Assembly (NCBI RefSeq): GCF_963580165.1
Contig: NZ_CAUZLM010000008.1
Coordinates: 9,272-73,271, forward strand
DNA from: Fructobacillus evanidus
GTDB taxonomy: Bacteria; Bacillota; Bacilli; Lactobacillales; Lactobacillaceae
Direction of reading: 5' to 3'
DNA length: 64,000 nucleotides
Shown: positions 53,218-61,053 of the stretch, piece after piece
Layout: the number at the start of each line of letters is the position of its first letter
How positions within the stretch are numbered: the stretch's first letter is position 1
The notes under the pieces: generated by a model
The model's input: only the letters and a program-made list of their open reading frames with translations
The model's database searches: none
Told to the model about the DNA's origin: nothing
Made by a program: the position numbers and the translations under genes

Positions 53218-53964
53218 CTAAAAGTCCCAATCACCATAGGCCTTGGTTAAGTCTTGGTTGCCAATCGTTCCTGATGATTGAGTCGTATACTCGTCTTCCC
53301 ACCCAGCTTGATTGAACCAAGTATCAGCATTCTTGATGTACCGATTATCTGTGCCTTGCGATTTTAGCTGTCTAATATAGCTATTAAGTCCTGACTTAAT
53401 CTCATCGTGCTTAACGCCATCTTTGATTGCTTTCTTGTATTTTGTAAACGAGGTCTTTTTATTCCCTCTTGGTCGCTTCGGATAGATTTCCCAAATCTCG
53501 GCAAATTGATTTTTTAATTCACTCTCCAAAGGCTTTGCCTTTGATAGTGTTTTATTACTTGTATTATTAATTGTAGTATTCTCTGTATTATTATCTCGGA
53601 ACTTTTGTTCGTTAACTTCTGGAACTTTTGTTCCATATGTTCTTGAACTTTTGTTCGTTATGTTATGGAAAATATCTTCGTTACCATCAGCTAACTTGAT
53701 ATAACGTCTTACAATTCGTTCCCCTTTTCGTTGAACATCACGGTGAATGTAACCTCCTTTTTCTAAAGAAGAAAGCCATTTTTGCACAGCTCTTATGCTG
53801 ACGTTATAAAGATTTGCGAAGTATTCATCACCAGCCCAGCAATATCCTTTTTGATTTGTCAGAGCTGTAATTTCTCCATACAGGAGTATTGCTTTTGGAA
53901 CTAATTCAGAATCATATCTGATGTGGGCTGGAATAATAGCGTAATAATTTGGTTGTTCATTCAT
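53218..53964 (-). CDS. Phage replication initiator / replisome organiser
   Basis: 248 aa. N-terminal winged-helix domain (YYAIIPAHIRYDSELVPKAILLYGEI ... VSIRAVQKWLSSLEKGGYIHRD in parts) binds the origin, C-terminal DnaD-like region (FAEIWEIYPKRPRG, Lys-rich). Start at 53964 has AGGTGG at 5 nt. The origin is probably within or next to this gene; the AT-rich stretch near 53550-53650 (NNTENTTINNTSNK) is a candidate. Confidence 0.82.
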   Translation of the reverse strand: MNEQPNYYAIIPAHIRYDSELVPKAILLYGEITALTNQKGYCWAGDEYFANLYNVSIRAVQKWLSSLEKGGYIHRDVQRKGERIVRRYIKLADGNEDIFHNITNKSSRTYGTKVPEVNEQKFRDNNTENTTINNTSNKTLSKAKPLESELKNQFAEIWEIYPKRPRGNKKTSFTKYKKAIKDGVKHDEIKSGLNSYIRQLKSQGTDNRYIKNADTWFNQAGWEDEYTTQSSGTIGNQDLTKAYGDWDF

Positions 53965-53982
53965 AATTACCACCTATACCAA

Positions 53983-54414
53983 TCAGAAAGGCAGGTCGTC
54001 ATCACTGATCTCAACTCCACCATTGTTTACTGGCGCTGATGATTGCTTTTCAGGTTGTGACGTTCCATTTTCTTCTCGTCGCTTATCGGATTCCGACTTT
54101 GATTCAAGCAGTGAGAAGTTATCGACTACTACTTCGGTCACATACACTCGCTGTCCTTGGTTGTTTTCATAGTTACGTGTTTGCAACCGTCCTTCGATTG
54201 CAACCTGCGCTCCTTTGCCAGTAAAGTTAGCGAAGTTTTCGGCTGGTTTACGCCAGATAACAGCGTTGATGAAGTCTGCTTCACGTTCACCATCGCTGTT
54301 CTTAAATGGACGATTAACGGCCAATGTGAACGAACCAACCGCCGTACCAGACTGCGTGTACCGAAGTTCAACATCCTTGGTCATTCGTCCAATCAATACC
54401 ACTCGATTAATCAT
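53983..54414 (-). CDS. ssb: Single-stranded DNA-binding protein
   Basis: 143 aa OB-fold protein: MINRVVLIGRMTKDVELRYTQ start, AVNRPFKNSDGEREADFI, and the acidic C-terminal tip EISDDDLPF that recruits partners. Overlaps the ERF gene end by 8 bases. Confidence 0.95.
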   Translation of the reverse strand: MINRVVLIGRMTKDVELRYTQSGTAVGSFTLAVNRPFKNSDGEREADFINAVIWRKPAENFANFTGKGAQVAIEGRLQTRNYENNQGQRVYVTEVVVDNFSLLESKSESDKRREENGTSQPEKQSSAPVNNGGVEISDDDLPF

Positions 54415-55060
54415 TAGTAATTTCCTCCAAATCTTCATTCATCGCATACTTGATTGCTCCGAATAGGGCATTAGCTTTGGCAAAACTCAATTTTTTAACC
54501 TGGTTAGCGCCTTCGTTGTTCATTCCCAACGTTGCCCAAATCATTTCTAATTTGTTTTTATCTACCGTTCTTAACAATTCGATACATTTAGCTTGCACCC
54601 TAGTTCTGGACTCCTTTTCGCCTTCCAAATGCTTTTGAAGTTCAGTCATTTCCTCGCCGTCATCATCTTCATCTTTTGGTGTAACTCCAAAGGCTGCCAT
54701 CAATGATCCACGCTTAGCATACGTAGCTGCCTTCATCGCTTCCTGACTGTTATTGCTACCGCTTACTGGAAGGCCTTCAATCATCATGTATTCGCCTGAT
54801 GTATGAGTAATAATCGTCATTACCTGCATGTGTTCTTTTCCGTCAGGTCCAAGTTCGGAGTTAACGCTCTGAACAAATGCAATACCTGCGTTGCTCTCTT
54901 TATTTGCCCTGCGGATGGCATTAGCTACATCATTCAAGTCCGCATATTTAGAACCGTGTACACCAGTCTTGGTCTTATCTGGTTGTTTCATGGCCATTTG
55001 TAACTTATATAAGCCATCGTTCAATTCTGGAGTTGGCTTAAATTCAATGTTTTGTCGCAT
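54407..55060 (-). CDS. ERF-family single-strand annealing recombinase
   Basis: 217 aa with the ERF pattern KYADLNDVANAIRRANKESNAGIAFVQSV and GSNNSQEAMKAATYAKRGSLMAAFGV. Anneals phage ssDNA with SSB and the (broken) nuclease at 48918. Confidence 0.92.
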   Translation of the reverse strand: MRQNIEFKPTPELNDGLYKLQMAMKQPDKTKTGVHGSKYADLNDVANAIRRANKESNAGIAFVQSVNSELGPDGKEHMQVMTIITHTSGEYMMIEGLPVSGSNNSQEAMKAATYAKRGSLMAAFGVTPKDEDDDGEEMTELQKHLEGEKESRTRVQAKCIELLRTVDKNKLEMIWATLGMNNEGANQVKKLSFAKANALFGAIKYAMNEDLEEITND

Positions 55061-55069
55061 TTCTTTCTC

Positions 55070-55342
55070 CTAAAAATAAATTGTCTCGATTGAGTAACTA
55101 GTTAGATCTTCTGAATCCAAGAACTCGCCTAAATCAGAGTCCAATACATACTGGAATTGATAGCCATATTTTTTGATGTGCTTCAAAAATGGTCCTAAAT
55201 TAGACTTTTCAATTTCATCAAGGCTTAGTTGTCCATGACTCCAAACGTTAAGATGAGTCACTGACTGATTCTTGCTCGCCCATTCATCATATTCATGTAA
55301 GTGTTGGTCGAGACCGTCTGCGACCATGTTCCCTGTAGTCAT
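55070..55342 (-). CDS. Uncharacterised 90-aa early protein
   Basis: Acidic, with NVWSHGQLSLDEIEKS and YQFQYVLDSDLGEFL; no family. Lies between the HTH gene and erf. Confidence 0.6.
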   Translation of the reverse strand: MTTGNMVADGLDQHLHEYDEWASKNQSVTHLNVWSHGQLSLDEIEKSNLGPFLKHIKKYGYQFQYVLDSDLGEFLDSEDLTSYSIETIYF

Positions 55343-55357
55343 TGCATGTCCTCCGTT

Positions 55358-55543
55358 CTATCTAAATTCGTCCAAACTAATTTCAAGAGCATCCGCTATT
55401 TTGACCATATAGCTGAAACTTGGTTGCTGATTCTTGTTTCGCTTGATAGAGTAAATGCTCTGATACGGCAAACCCGTTTCTTTGGCTAGCCAATATGTTG
55501 TCTTATTTTTCTTGTTCAATTGTTTTTCAATTTTTTCCCACAT
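55358..55543 (-). CDS. XRE-type HTH regulator, 61 aa
   Basis: Cro-like fold: KTTYWLAKETGLPYQSIYSIKRNKNQQPSF. An extended -10 promoter points away from it on +, so an antisense or divergent control by this protein is conceivable. Confidence 0.75.
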   Translation of the reverse strand: MWEKIEKQLNKKNKTTYWLAKETGLPYQSIYSIKRNKNQQPSFSYMVKIADALEISLDEFR

Positions 55544-55559
55544 AAATTAGTTTTCTCCG

Positions 55560-55568
55560 TGGTATAAT
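55560..55568 (+). promoter_or_regulatory. Extended -10 promoter for a small RNA
   Basis: TGGTATAAT on + with no ORF on + following; -35 is weak, as extended -10 promoters allow. Confidence 0.7.
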
Positions 55569-55574
55569 GGATGC

Positions 55575-55634
55575 ATAAATTATTTTTATGGATAAATTTA
55601 TGCCTAAGCTCGCTCTGCTAAGCGGGCTTTTTTT
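55575..55634 (+). ncRNA. Candidate small phage RNA on the + strand
   Basis: About 60 nt predicted between the extended -10 and a terminator. It contains GCATAAATT/AATTTATGC and then AAGCTCGCT/AGCGGGCTT followed by seven T residues. The end overlaps the 3' codons of the - strand gene at 55604-55822 in antisense, so it could regulate that gene. Direct sequence evidence; function inferred. Confidence 0.6.
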
Positions 55635-55822
55635 GCGCGCTTTAAATCTCGTTTTGCCAGCCGCTTACCCTGATGAGCAAGATCGTTGGTAATATCGTTC
55701 TTAATGTCATAGTCATCGAACAACGGTGCTCGCTTGTAGTATTTGATGGCCAGACATGACAGGATCACAACGCCTACAGCTATGATGGTCATCAGCGCAT
55801 CATTGAATTGCATTAGTGTCAT
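55604..55822 (-). CDS. Single-pass membrane protein, 72 aa
   Basis: N-terminal membrane helix (LMTIIAVGVVILSCLAIKYY), then charged tail ending KRAKKARLAERA. ATG has GGAGG at 5 nt. Its 3' end is covered by the antisense RNA terminator. Function unknown. Confidence 0.65.
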   Translation of the reverse strand: MTLMQFNDALMTIIAVGVVILSCLAIKYYKRAPLFDDYDIKNDITNDLAHQGKRLAKRDLKRAKKARLAERA

Positions 55823-55836
55823 AATTTCCTCCTTTC

Positions 55837-56043
55837 TTATGCGTAACGATTGGCCTTCTTAAAGAAATAATTTCTAAGAGCTAATCCATCCCAAACTGGA
55901 TGAGTCTTTCCGCCACTTATCGGCTTAGGAAAACCTTTTTTATTCTTATAATTCCTTCGAAAGGTATCGTTTGACTTGATTTCAAGTTCGGCCATTGCTT
56001 GTTGCTGCGTATATTGTCGGTCTGGCTTAAATCGTTCCCACAT
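55837..56043 (-). CDS. Small excisionase-like/HTH protein
   Basis: 68 aa: YTQQQAMAELEIKSNDTFRRN ... FPKPISGGKTHPVWDGLAL, similar in shape to winged-helix excisionases and DUF771 proteins; function not certain. Confidence 0.6.
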   Translation of the reverse strand: MWERFKPDRQYTQQQAMAELEIKSNDTFRRNYKNKKGFPKPISGGKTHPVWDGLALRNYFFKKANRYA

Positions 56044-56100
56044 ACCATTACCTCCTTTATTTTTGGTATTCTTAACTAATAAATAGTTAGGAGAACTTTT

Positions 56101-56544
56101 ATGTCTAAAATAAATTACTACCGAGACAAAATTTTGAGATACATTTACCTACAACCAGAAGTTGAGGTCTCAATGTCTAAAATTCAGAGAAAGTTTAATA
56201 AAATTACTGTTGATGAGTTTGAAAGCCTATATCATGAATATTCCGATGAAGGGTTAATCAAATTGGGTCCAAAAGGAACGATTAACATGTTTACTGTAGG
56301 CGCTGTCTCCGATGATGATCCCTCGTCACAACCTGTTTCAGTCGAGTCAAAAGCAACTGATCGTTATTCAACAGTCCTATTAACATTGAAAGGTAGAGAA
56401 ATAGTTGAACATAACAAGAAATTAGTGATGACAAGTTGGTCTAAAATGATCGCTAACCCAATGATTGCCATTATTATTTCTTATATCATCGGGATTTTAA
56501 CTAGCACTCCAGTAAAAGCTATTATTCGACAACTACTTAATTAA
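56101..56544 (+). CDS. Winged-helix-like protein with C-terminal membrane anchor
   Basis: 147 aa encoded on + within a - strand early operon. N-terminal 70 residues look like a winged helix (YRDKILRYIYLQPEVEVSMSKIQRKF), and the end has one membrane helix (MIAIIISYIIGILTS). AGGAG is 7 nt from the ATG, after an inverted repeat (TTAACTA/TAGTTAGG). Its stop overlaps the next - strand gene by 12 bases. The orientation suggests lysogenic cargo, e.g. superinfection exclusion. Confidence 0.7.
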   Translation: MSKINYYRDKILRYIYLQPEVEVSMSKIQRKFNKITVDEFESLYHEYSDEGLIKLGPKGTINMFTVGAVSDDDPSSQPVSVESKATDRYSTVLLTLKGREIVEHNKKLVMTSWSKMIANPMIAIIISYIIGILTSTPVKAIIRQLLN

Positions 56545-56661
56545 GAACGAAGAAGTAATTAATCCTAGAACATAGCCAGCAATCGACAAAGCCACTTTGT
56601 ATCCTGCTAATTCGTGCTGCATGATGTAATAATCATCTTCATCAAACGATTGTTTTTTCAT
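56533..56661 (-). CDS. Small 42-aa membrane protein
   Basis: MKKQSFDEDDYYIMQHELAG followed by a helix ALSIAGYVLGLITSSFLI. Start at 56661 with AGGAG at 9 nt. Confidence 0.55.
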   Translation of the reverse strand: MKKQSFDEDDYYIMQHELAGYKVALSIAGYVLGLITSSFLIK

Positions 56662-56698
56662 TCTTAATTTCTCCTTTGTGTAAATCGAATCAATGTAA

Positions 56699-57469
56699 TC
56701 ACGCCGTCTCTTCATGACTCAAAAATTTGTTGACAAAATAAATTTGTCCTTTCCCCGTGACTTTTGTAGTGCTTGTTGTTCGTACTGACCCATCGGGGTT
56801 GTTGATAGTTCTTGTTTTTGTTTCCATGATTTCTAGAGCTAAGCTCTTTTGTGTTGGCAAGTTACGCTGTTCACCTCGACTGATCAAATATCCATGTTCT
56901 CGAAGCCATGAGAACAATCGATTTTGACCAATTTCAACTCCGTTTTGCTTAATCATCTTGGCAAGCTGCCCGATTAGAACGCTGTTAGTACTTGTGTCAA
57001 CGGCATCAGCAAACAGTGCTTTTGGCTTCATTTCTGAAATTTGCAAATCTTTTGCTTTTAGTTGTTCTCCAGCCTGAATAAGTAAATCTGATAGCGTGTT
57101 ATCACGATTGGTAATCAATGCTTTTGCTTTTTCATCAGTCATGTAAGCACCATGCTTTCGAATGCTTGGCAGGACTTCTGATGTGACCCACTTTTTGAAT
57201 CGCTTTGCACTGTCTAACTTGCTTCCAAAGATAAGAGCATATATACCAGACTCGTTAATTAACGTCGTTTCCTGTGTTCGTCCGAGTTTATCGGTGACGC
57301 CCTGTTTTAGGGCGTCATCTTCATCAACGTGTTTGTTAATTGCGTTGCGTGATTTTGAGTAACCCAATGTATCCGCTACATCTTTACCAACGAACCATGG
57401 TTCATTATCAATTAATACTGTTCGTACTTCGTTGCTTTCAAAATTGAAAGCTTTTACTTCGTTTGCCAT
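56699..57469 (-). CDS. Phage antirepressor (BRO-N and KilA-C domains)
   Basis: 256 aa. BRO-N domain: FESNEVRTVLIDNEPWFVGKDVADTLGYS ... GIYALIFGSKL; C-terminal ANT/KilAC: LFSWLREHGYLISRGEQRNLPTQKS. Lies right after the Cro-like gene; promotes the lytic path. Confidence 0.93.
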   Translation of the reverse strand: MANEVKAFNFESNEVRTVLIDNEPWFVGKDVADTLGYSKSRNAINKHVDEDDALKQGVTDKLGRTQETTLINESGIYALIFGSKLDSAKRFKKWVTSEVLPSIRKHGAYMTDEKAKALITNRDNTLSDLLIQAGEQLKAKDLQISEMKPKALFADAVDTSTNSVLIGQLAKMIKQNGVEIGQNRLFSWLREHGYLISRGEQRNLPTQKSLALEIMETKTRTINNPDGSVRTTSTTKVTGKGQIYFVNKFLSHEETA

Positions 57470-57480
57470 TGCTTTCCTCC

Positions 57481-57684
57481 TTACAACTCAATTCCCAAAA
57501 TCTTTGCTGTTCGCTTTTGAATATCAATGTCTAATGGCGTTGAATTCCCTGAAAGTGCTCGGCTAACTTGTTGGGGTGAAACATGCAACATCTCAGCAAT
57601 TTCGACTTGCTTCATACCTCGTTCAGTCAACGCAAGCTTGAACTTCATTTTTACCTTTGATGATGCCTGCTCAAGTTCTGTCAT
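57481..57684 (-). CDS. Cro-like repressor
   Basis: 67 aa HTH protein (MKQVEIAEMLHVSPQQVSRALSGNSTPLD). Start at 57684 with AGGAG at 9 nt. Divergent from the CI-like gene across 260 bp with three palindromic operators. Confidence 0.85.
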   Translation of the reverse strand: MTELEQASSKVKMKFKLALTERGMKQVEIAEMLHVSPQQVSRALSGNSTPLDIDIQKRTAKILGIEL

Positions 57685-57733
57685 TTGTTTTTTCTCCTTT
57701 CGTTGTAATTTCTTCATCAAGTTGTTGACTAAC

Positions 57734-57752
57734 TTTTACAGTAGTTGTAAAA
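57734..57752 (-). promoter_or_regulatory. Operator 1 over the cro promoter
   Basis: TTTTACAGTAGTTGTAAAA has 7-bp perfect arms. It overlaps the -10 TACTGT of a - strand promoter whose -35 TTGTTA is at 57761-57766 (17-nt spacing). Confidence 0.75.
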
Positions 57753-57871
57753 TCAGGTCATAACAAATAAACAATAAAAAGCTTCTACACCAACAATCAG
57801 ACCGCCAAGTTAGATTTATAAGTGCTTGTTTTTTGTTGCTTAATTACTTGATGAACTAATAATAACAACCA

Positions 57872-57887
57872 TTGTAAAAACTGTCAA
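57872..57887 (+). promoter_or_regulatory. Operator 2 near the repressor promoter
   Basis: TTGTAAAAACTGTCAA shares TTGTAAAA and ACTGT with the other two sites and covers the likely -35. Confidence 0.6.
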
Positions 57888-57893
57888 CGATAT

Positions 57894-57912
57894 TTTTATA
57901 ACTGTTGTAAAA
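57894..57912 (+). promoter_or_regulatory. Operator 3 over the repressor promoter
   Basis: TTTTATAACTGTTGTAAAA, 5-bp arms plus internal AAC/GTT, covers the likely -10 of the repressor gene. Confidence 0.7.
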
Positions 57913-57944
57913 TTTAGGCTCGTCAAATTAGGAGAATCATTGAT

Positions 57945-58277
57945 ATGACTGTATTTGATAGGACTAAAAAAATTTCAAAATTAAGGGGTTTTAGTTTGCA
58001 AAAAACTGCCGAAAAAGCAGGATTAAGCCAAAACGCCATCTATAATTGGAAAACAAAAGAGCCAAGTAACGTTTCTTTGAAAGCTGTTGCCAGCGTTCTT
58101 GGTGTTTCAACCGATTATTTAACTGGTAAAACTGACGATTTTGATAACAACGATAAAAATAATGAGGACGCTCAAACTTTTTTTAGAGTTGATTTATCAG
58201 ATATTGATCCCGATAAAAGAGAAAAAGCTAAAGAGCGTATTGAAAAATTCAAGGAATTTTTGATGGAGGACATGTAA
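57945..58277 (+). CDS. CI-like phage repressor (ImmR type)
   Basis: 110 aa. N-terminal HTH (SLQKTAEKAGLSQNAIYNWKTKEPSNVSL) and a short acidic tail; it lacks a peptidase domain, so inactivation is probably through the neighbouring ImmA-like protease rather than self-cleavage. Confidence 0.9.
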   Translation: MTVFDRTKKISKLRGFSLQKTAEKAGLSQNAIYNWKTKEPSNVSLKAVASVLGVSTDYLTGKTDDFDNNDKNNEDAQTFFRVDLSDIDPDKREKAKERIEKFKEFLMEDM

Positions 58278-59039
58278 TTGAATTATGACGAATTCAAAGA
58301 AACTTATGAATTGATAAATCGAAAATTTGAAAAATTGCAAGAAGAAGTTGCTTCATATAAGGGTGTTACAATTCCATATTTGTACTACACAGATTTTGTC
58401 GATTATGCAATGAATAAATTAGGAATAAAGTTTCAAAATACTAGTATGCCAGATGAGTTAGCTGACAAAATGTCTGGAATGCTAATTGTTGCGAATGGAA
58501 AAAAGAAAGTCGTTGTCAATAAAAAAACTCATCCCAATCGTCAACACTTTACTTTAATGCATGAGCTTTCTCATGCTTTATTACATGCAGATTTGAACAA
58601 AAGCCAAAGTTTTTCAGATTTACTAGACGACAATAGCTATTCAGAAGATGAACAGCTTGATGAAGCTGAAGCCAATATTGGTGCAGGAATTTTAATGGCA
58701 AACGATATGGCCCTCCATCATGCAATTATTGATAATTACAATTTTTATAATTTTGCAAGAAATGTGGGAATGAGTTCCAGCGCTCTTTACTTTCGGACAA
58801 GACAATTTTTATCCGCTAATTTTGGAATGAATATAAACGGTTATGACACCATAAAATTAACAAATTTGTGTGAAAAATACGGTTTTGGAATTATTTTAGA
58901 AAAAATTGGGGAATCATATAGAGGATTCTTTGATAGAAGAATGGAAGAACGCGGCGAAAAATTTTGTGATTTAACAATACTTGAGTTTAATAATCCTTAT
59001 TTTCAAAGACCATCCTGGCTTCTACAAAATATGAGTTAA
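58278..59039 (+). CDS. ImmA/IrrE-family metallopeptidase
   Basis: 253 aa. Zinc site HELSH at 95-99 with a later Glu; likely cleaves the adjacent repressor upon damage signals. TTG start with GGAGG at 8 nt, directly after the repressor stop. Confidence 0.9.
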   Translation: MNYDEFKETYELINRKFEKLQEEVASYKGVTIPYLYYTDFVDYAMNKLGIKFQNTSMPDELADKMSGMLIVANGKKKVVVNKKTHPNRQHFTLMHELSHALLHADLNKSQSFSDLLDDNSYSEDEQLDEAEANIGAGILMANDMALHHAIIDNYNFYNFARNVGMSSSALYFRTRQFLSANFGMNINGYDTIKLTNLCEKYGFGIILEKIGESYRGFFDRRMEERGEKFCDLTILEFNNPYFQRPSWLLQNMS

Positions 59040-59040
59040 T

Positions 59041-59751
59041 ATGAAAAAAATATACTATGCTTCAGTTTTTACATTTGCGCTCACGTCAGTAGCGTTGGCA
59101 TTGTTAGACATCACAAATCTAATCAGTATCAATAAGCCACCCTTTTTCATTATTGATAAATTTATTTTGATTTTCTTCTGGGTTGATTATGTAGCACGGT
59201 TTACCAAAGCTGAAAATAAAAAAGTTTTTTTCGAAGAAAATATTTTTGATCTATTGGCCATTATCCCCTTTGATTCCGTCTTTTCGATGTTCCGAATTGC
59301 TCGAACCATTCGGCTACTGAAATTATTGCGTTTTGTACGAATTGTTGGATTTGCTGGTCGCTTCAAGAAAAATGTAGCTAAATTCTTCAATACTAATGGC
59401 TTTATCTACTTAATGAGCTTTGCCATTGCTCTTATACTTTTGTCCGCTGGCCTATACTCGCTGGCAGAAAATATCAATTATGGTAATGCTCTCTGGTGGG
59501 CTATCGTGACCACAACGACCGTTGGATATGGCGATATATCCCCTTCAACATCTATTGGCAAAGGAATTGCCATTGTTCTGATGTTTGTCGGAATTGGACT
59601 GATTGGGGCAATTACCAGTACCGTGACATCGTTCTTCACTCAGCAGCAGGCTGAAGAATCCGAAGAAAAAATAAATCAGCAATTTGCATCAATTAACGCT
59701 AAATTAGATAGAATAGAAAGAAAACTAGGAGGAAATGATGAAAATCAATAA
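59041..59751 (+). CDS. Voltage-gated potassium channel subunit
   Basis: 236 aa. Six helices; S4 with Arg85, 88, 91, 97, 100 in a three-residue rhythm; selectivity filter TTVGYGD at 159-165; C-terminal coiled coil (INQQFASINAKLDRIERKL). Starts one base after the ImmA stop, so it is expressed with the repressor in the lysogen. The full set of voltage-sensor arginines is present. Confidence 0.93.
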   Translation: MKKIYYASVFTFALTSVALALLDITNLISINKPPFFIIDKFILIFFWVDYVARFTKAENKKVFFEENIFDLLAIIPFDSVFSMFRIARTIRLLKLLRFVRIVGFAGRFKKNVAKFFNTNGFIYLMSFAIALILLSAGLYSLAENINYGNALWWAIVTTTTVGYGDISPSTSIGKGIAIVLMFVGIGLIGAITSTVTSFFTQQQAEESEEKINQQFASINAKLDRIERKLGGNDENQ

Positions 59752-59884
59752 GAAGCAAAAATGGGTTATTGCTGTATCGGTTGTTGTTTATGTATTGGTC
59801 ATTTGGGCGCATATTTCAGACATTAACGATCCAGGGAGTATCAATTACAAGGGAAACCACGTCACTAAAAGTGAAAGGAACTAA
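59738..59884 (+). CDS. Small 48-aa membrane protein
   Basis: MKINKKQKWVIAVSVVVYVLVIWAH..., one helix. AGGAGG 5 nt upstream; overlaps the channel gene end by 14 bases in another frame. Confidence 0.65.
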   Translation: MKINKKQKWVIAVSVVVYVLVIWAHISDINDPGSINYKGNHVTKSERN

Positions 59885-59887
59885 AAG

Positions 59888-60106
59888 ATGGTATTATTAG
59901 GATTTGCATTTTTGATTTTCGGTGGCATCTATTTCTTGTTTTGGGCTTCGTTTAAAATCATGTCCTGGATACCGTATTTGCTATTGTTAGCCGGAATATG
60001 TATGGTATTCGAATTCGTTTTAGACCATTGGATTATAACGTTGGTCATTTACACAATATTAGCTGCAATCGCTTTCTACGCAGTTAGTGATGATAACCAA
60101 GAGTAA
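59888..60106 (+). CDS. Small 72-aa membrane protein
   Basis: Two to three hydrophobic helices (FLIFGGIYFLFWASFKIM; ILAAIAFYAVSD). Follows the 48-aa gene by 3 bases. Confidence 0.65.
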   Translation: MVLLGFAFLIFGGIYFLFWASFKIMSWIPYLLLLAGICMVFEFVLDHWIITLVIYTILAAIAFYAVSDDNQE

Positions 60107-60110
60107 CACA

Positions 60111-60128
60111 AGCCTTTTGGGCATACAT
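60111..60128 (+). repeat. Hairpin repeat copy 1
   Basis: AGCCTTTTGGGCATACAT, related to the copies at 60737 and 60977. Confidence 0.6.
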
Positions 60129-60144
60129 AAAAGGAGTACACAAC

Positions 60145-60708
60145 ATGAAAAACAAATTTGATAAATCTATTTTGTCTGATATGAAAAATGACATCAAAAA
60201 CAATGTGCAAGAAATCAAAACCAGTGCCAAAGACGTTAAGGAAAATGTTAAATCAAAAACCGAACAGTTATTCGATCACACGTCTTCGAACTTTGAACAG
60301 TTCAAACAGTTTATGTTCGCACCATTTTTGTTAACCTTTGTCATTTCAATCGTGATTGGGTACAACTTTAGTGATGTCATAAAGAGTCTAACAAGCTTTT
60401 TAGCAAATCTTATCGGGTATATTTGGATGTGGATTTTTGCATTTAATGGTAACCACCCTACCCACACATTAGAATCGTCATTGGTATCATTACTTCAAAA
60501 CTCATTAACACTAATCTTCATTTCATATATTGTTTTCTACCTCATCAAGACAATCAACAAATACTTAAAGAAAAACAGAGAACAGCAATGGGGATATGAC
60601 CAGGCACACGAAGATGCAATAAAAATCCAAAAACTTCAAGAGGAAAATATTAAGCTACAAAAACAATTAATTGAAAAGCTTGATGGTTTAAACAATAAGG
60701 AATTGTAA
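60145..60708 (+). CDS. Membrane protein with coiled-coil ends, 187 aa
   Basis: N-terminal charged helix (DMKNDIKNNVQEIKTSAKDVKENV), two to three membrane helices and a C-terminal coiled coil (IKIQKLQEENIKLQKQLIEKL). No family recognised; exposed coiled coils suggest an oligomer. Confidence 0.65.
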   Translation: MKNKFDKSILSDMKNDIKNNVQEIKTSAKDVKENVKSKTEQLFDHTSSNFEQFKQFMFAPFLLTFVISIVIGYNFSDVIKSLTSFLANLIGYIWMWIFAFNGNHPTHTLESSLVSLLQNSLTLIFISYIVFYLIKTINKYLKKNREQQWGYDQAHEDAIKIQKLQEENIKLQKQLIEKLDGLNNKEL

Positions 60709-60736
60709 CCACACATATTCGTTCAATAATAATTTA

Positions 60737-60759
60737 GACGCCCTTTGGGGCATACATAC
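60737..60759 (+). repeat. Hairpin repeat copy 2
   Basis: CGCCCTTTGGGGCATACATAC; CGCCC/GGGGC pairing. Confidence 0.65.
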
Positions 60760-60801
60760 GTGCAGAAAGGAACCACGTTAAAAGCTGAAAAGGAGAGTTG
60801 T

Positions 60802-60972
60802 ATGAAAAAATTGACACTCATTACTCTAATTGTTTCACTGATTTTGTTGTTTGCTTCGCTAACTTCTTGGATTTTGCATTCAAATAACTTTTCTATTGTC
60901 GCTTCAAACTTAGCCGTGATTATTTTGCTTATTAAAGTTTTGTGGGATAATCGACACGGATTAGATAATTAA
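60802..60972 (+). CDS. Small two-helix membrane protein, 56 aa
   Basis: MKKLTLITLIVSLILLFASLT... second helix NLAVIILLIKVLW. AAGGAG 4-5 nt upstream of ATG 60802; the longer frame is rejected. Confidence 0.65.
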   Translation: MKKLTLITLIVSLILLFASLTSWILHSNNFSIVASNLAVIILLIKVLWDNRHGLDN

Positions 60973-60976
60973 AAAA

Positions 60977-61000
60977 ACGCCCTTTTTGGGGCGTACATAC
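60977..61000 (+). repeat. Hairpin repeat copy 3
   Basis: ACGCCCTTTTTGGGGCGTAC; 6-bp stem. On - this is preceded by a hairpin and followed by T7, so it may act as a - strand terminator. Confidence 0.65.
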
Positions 61001-61005
61001 ACTTA

Positions 61006-61026
61006 TAAGGCGTAAGCCTTTTTATT
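61006..61026 (+). terminator. Terminator before integrase
   Basis: AAGGC/GCCTT stem with GTAA loop then TTTATTT. Confidence 0.65.
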
Positions 61027-61053
61027 TGTACCTATTTTTGAAAAGGAGTCATT

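Noticed and set aside
54157..54466. + strand ORFs over ssb
   Set aside because: Mirror frames of ssb; the protein sequences show no family features.
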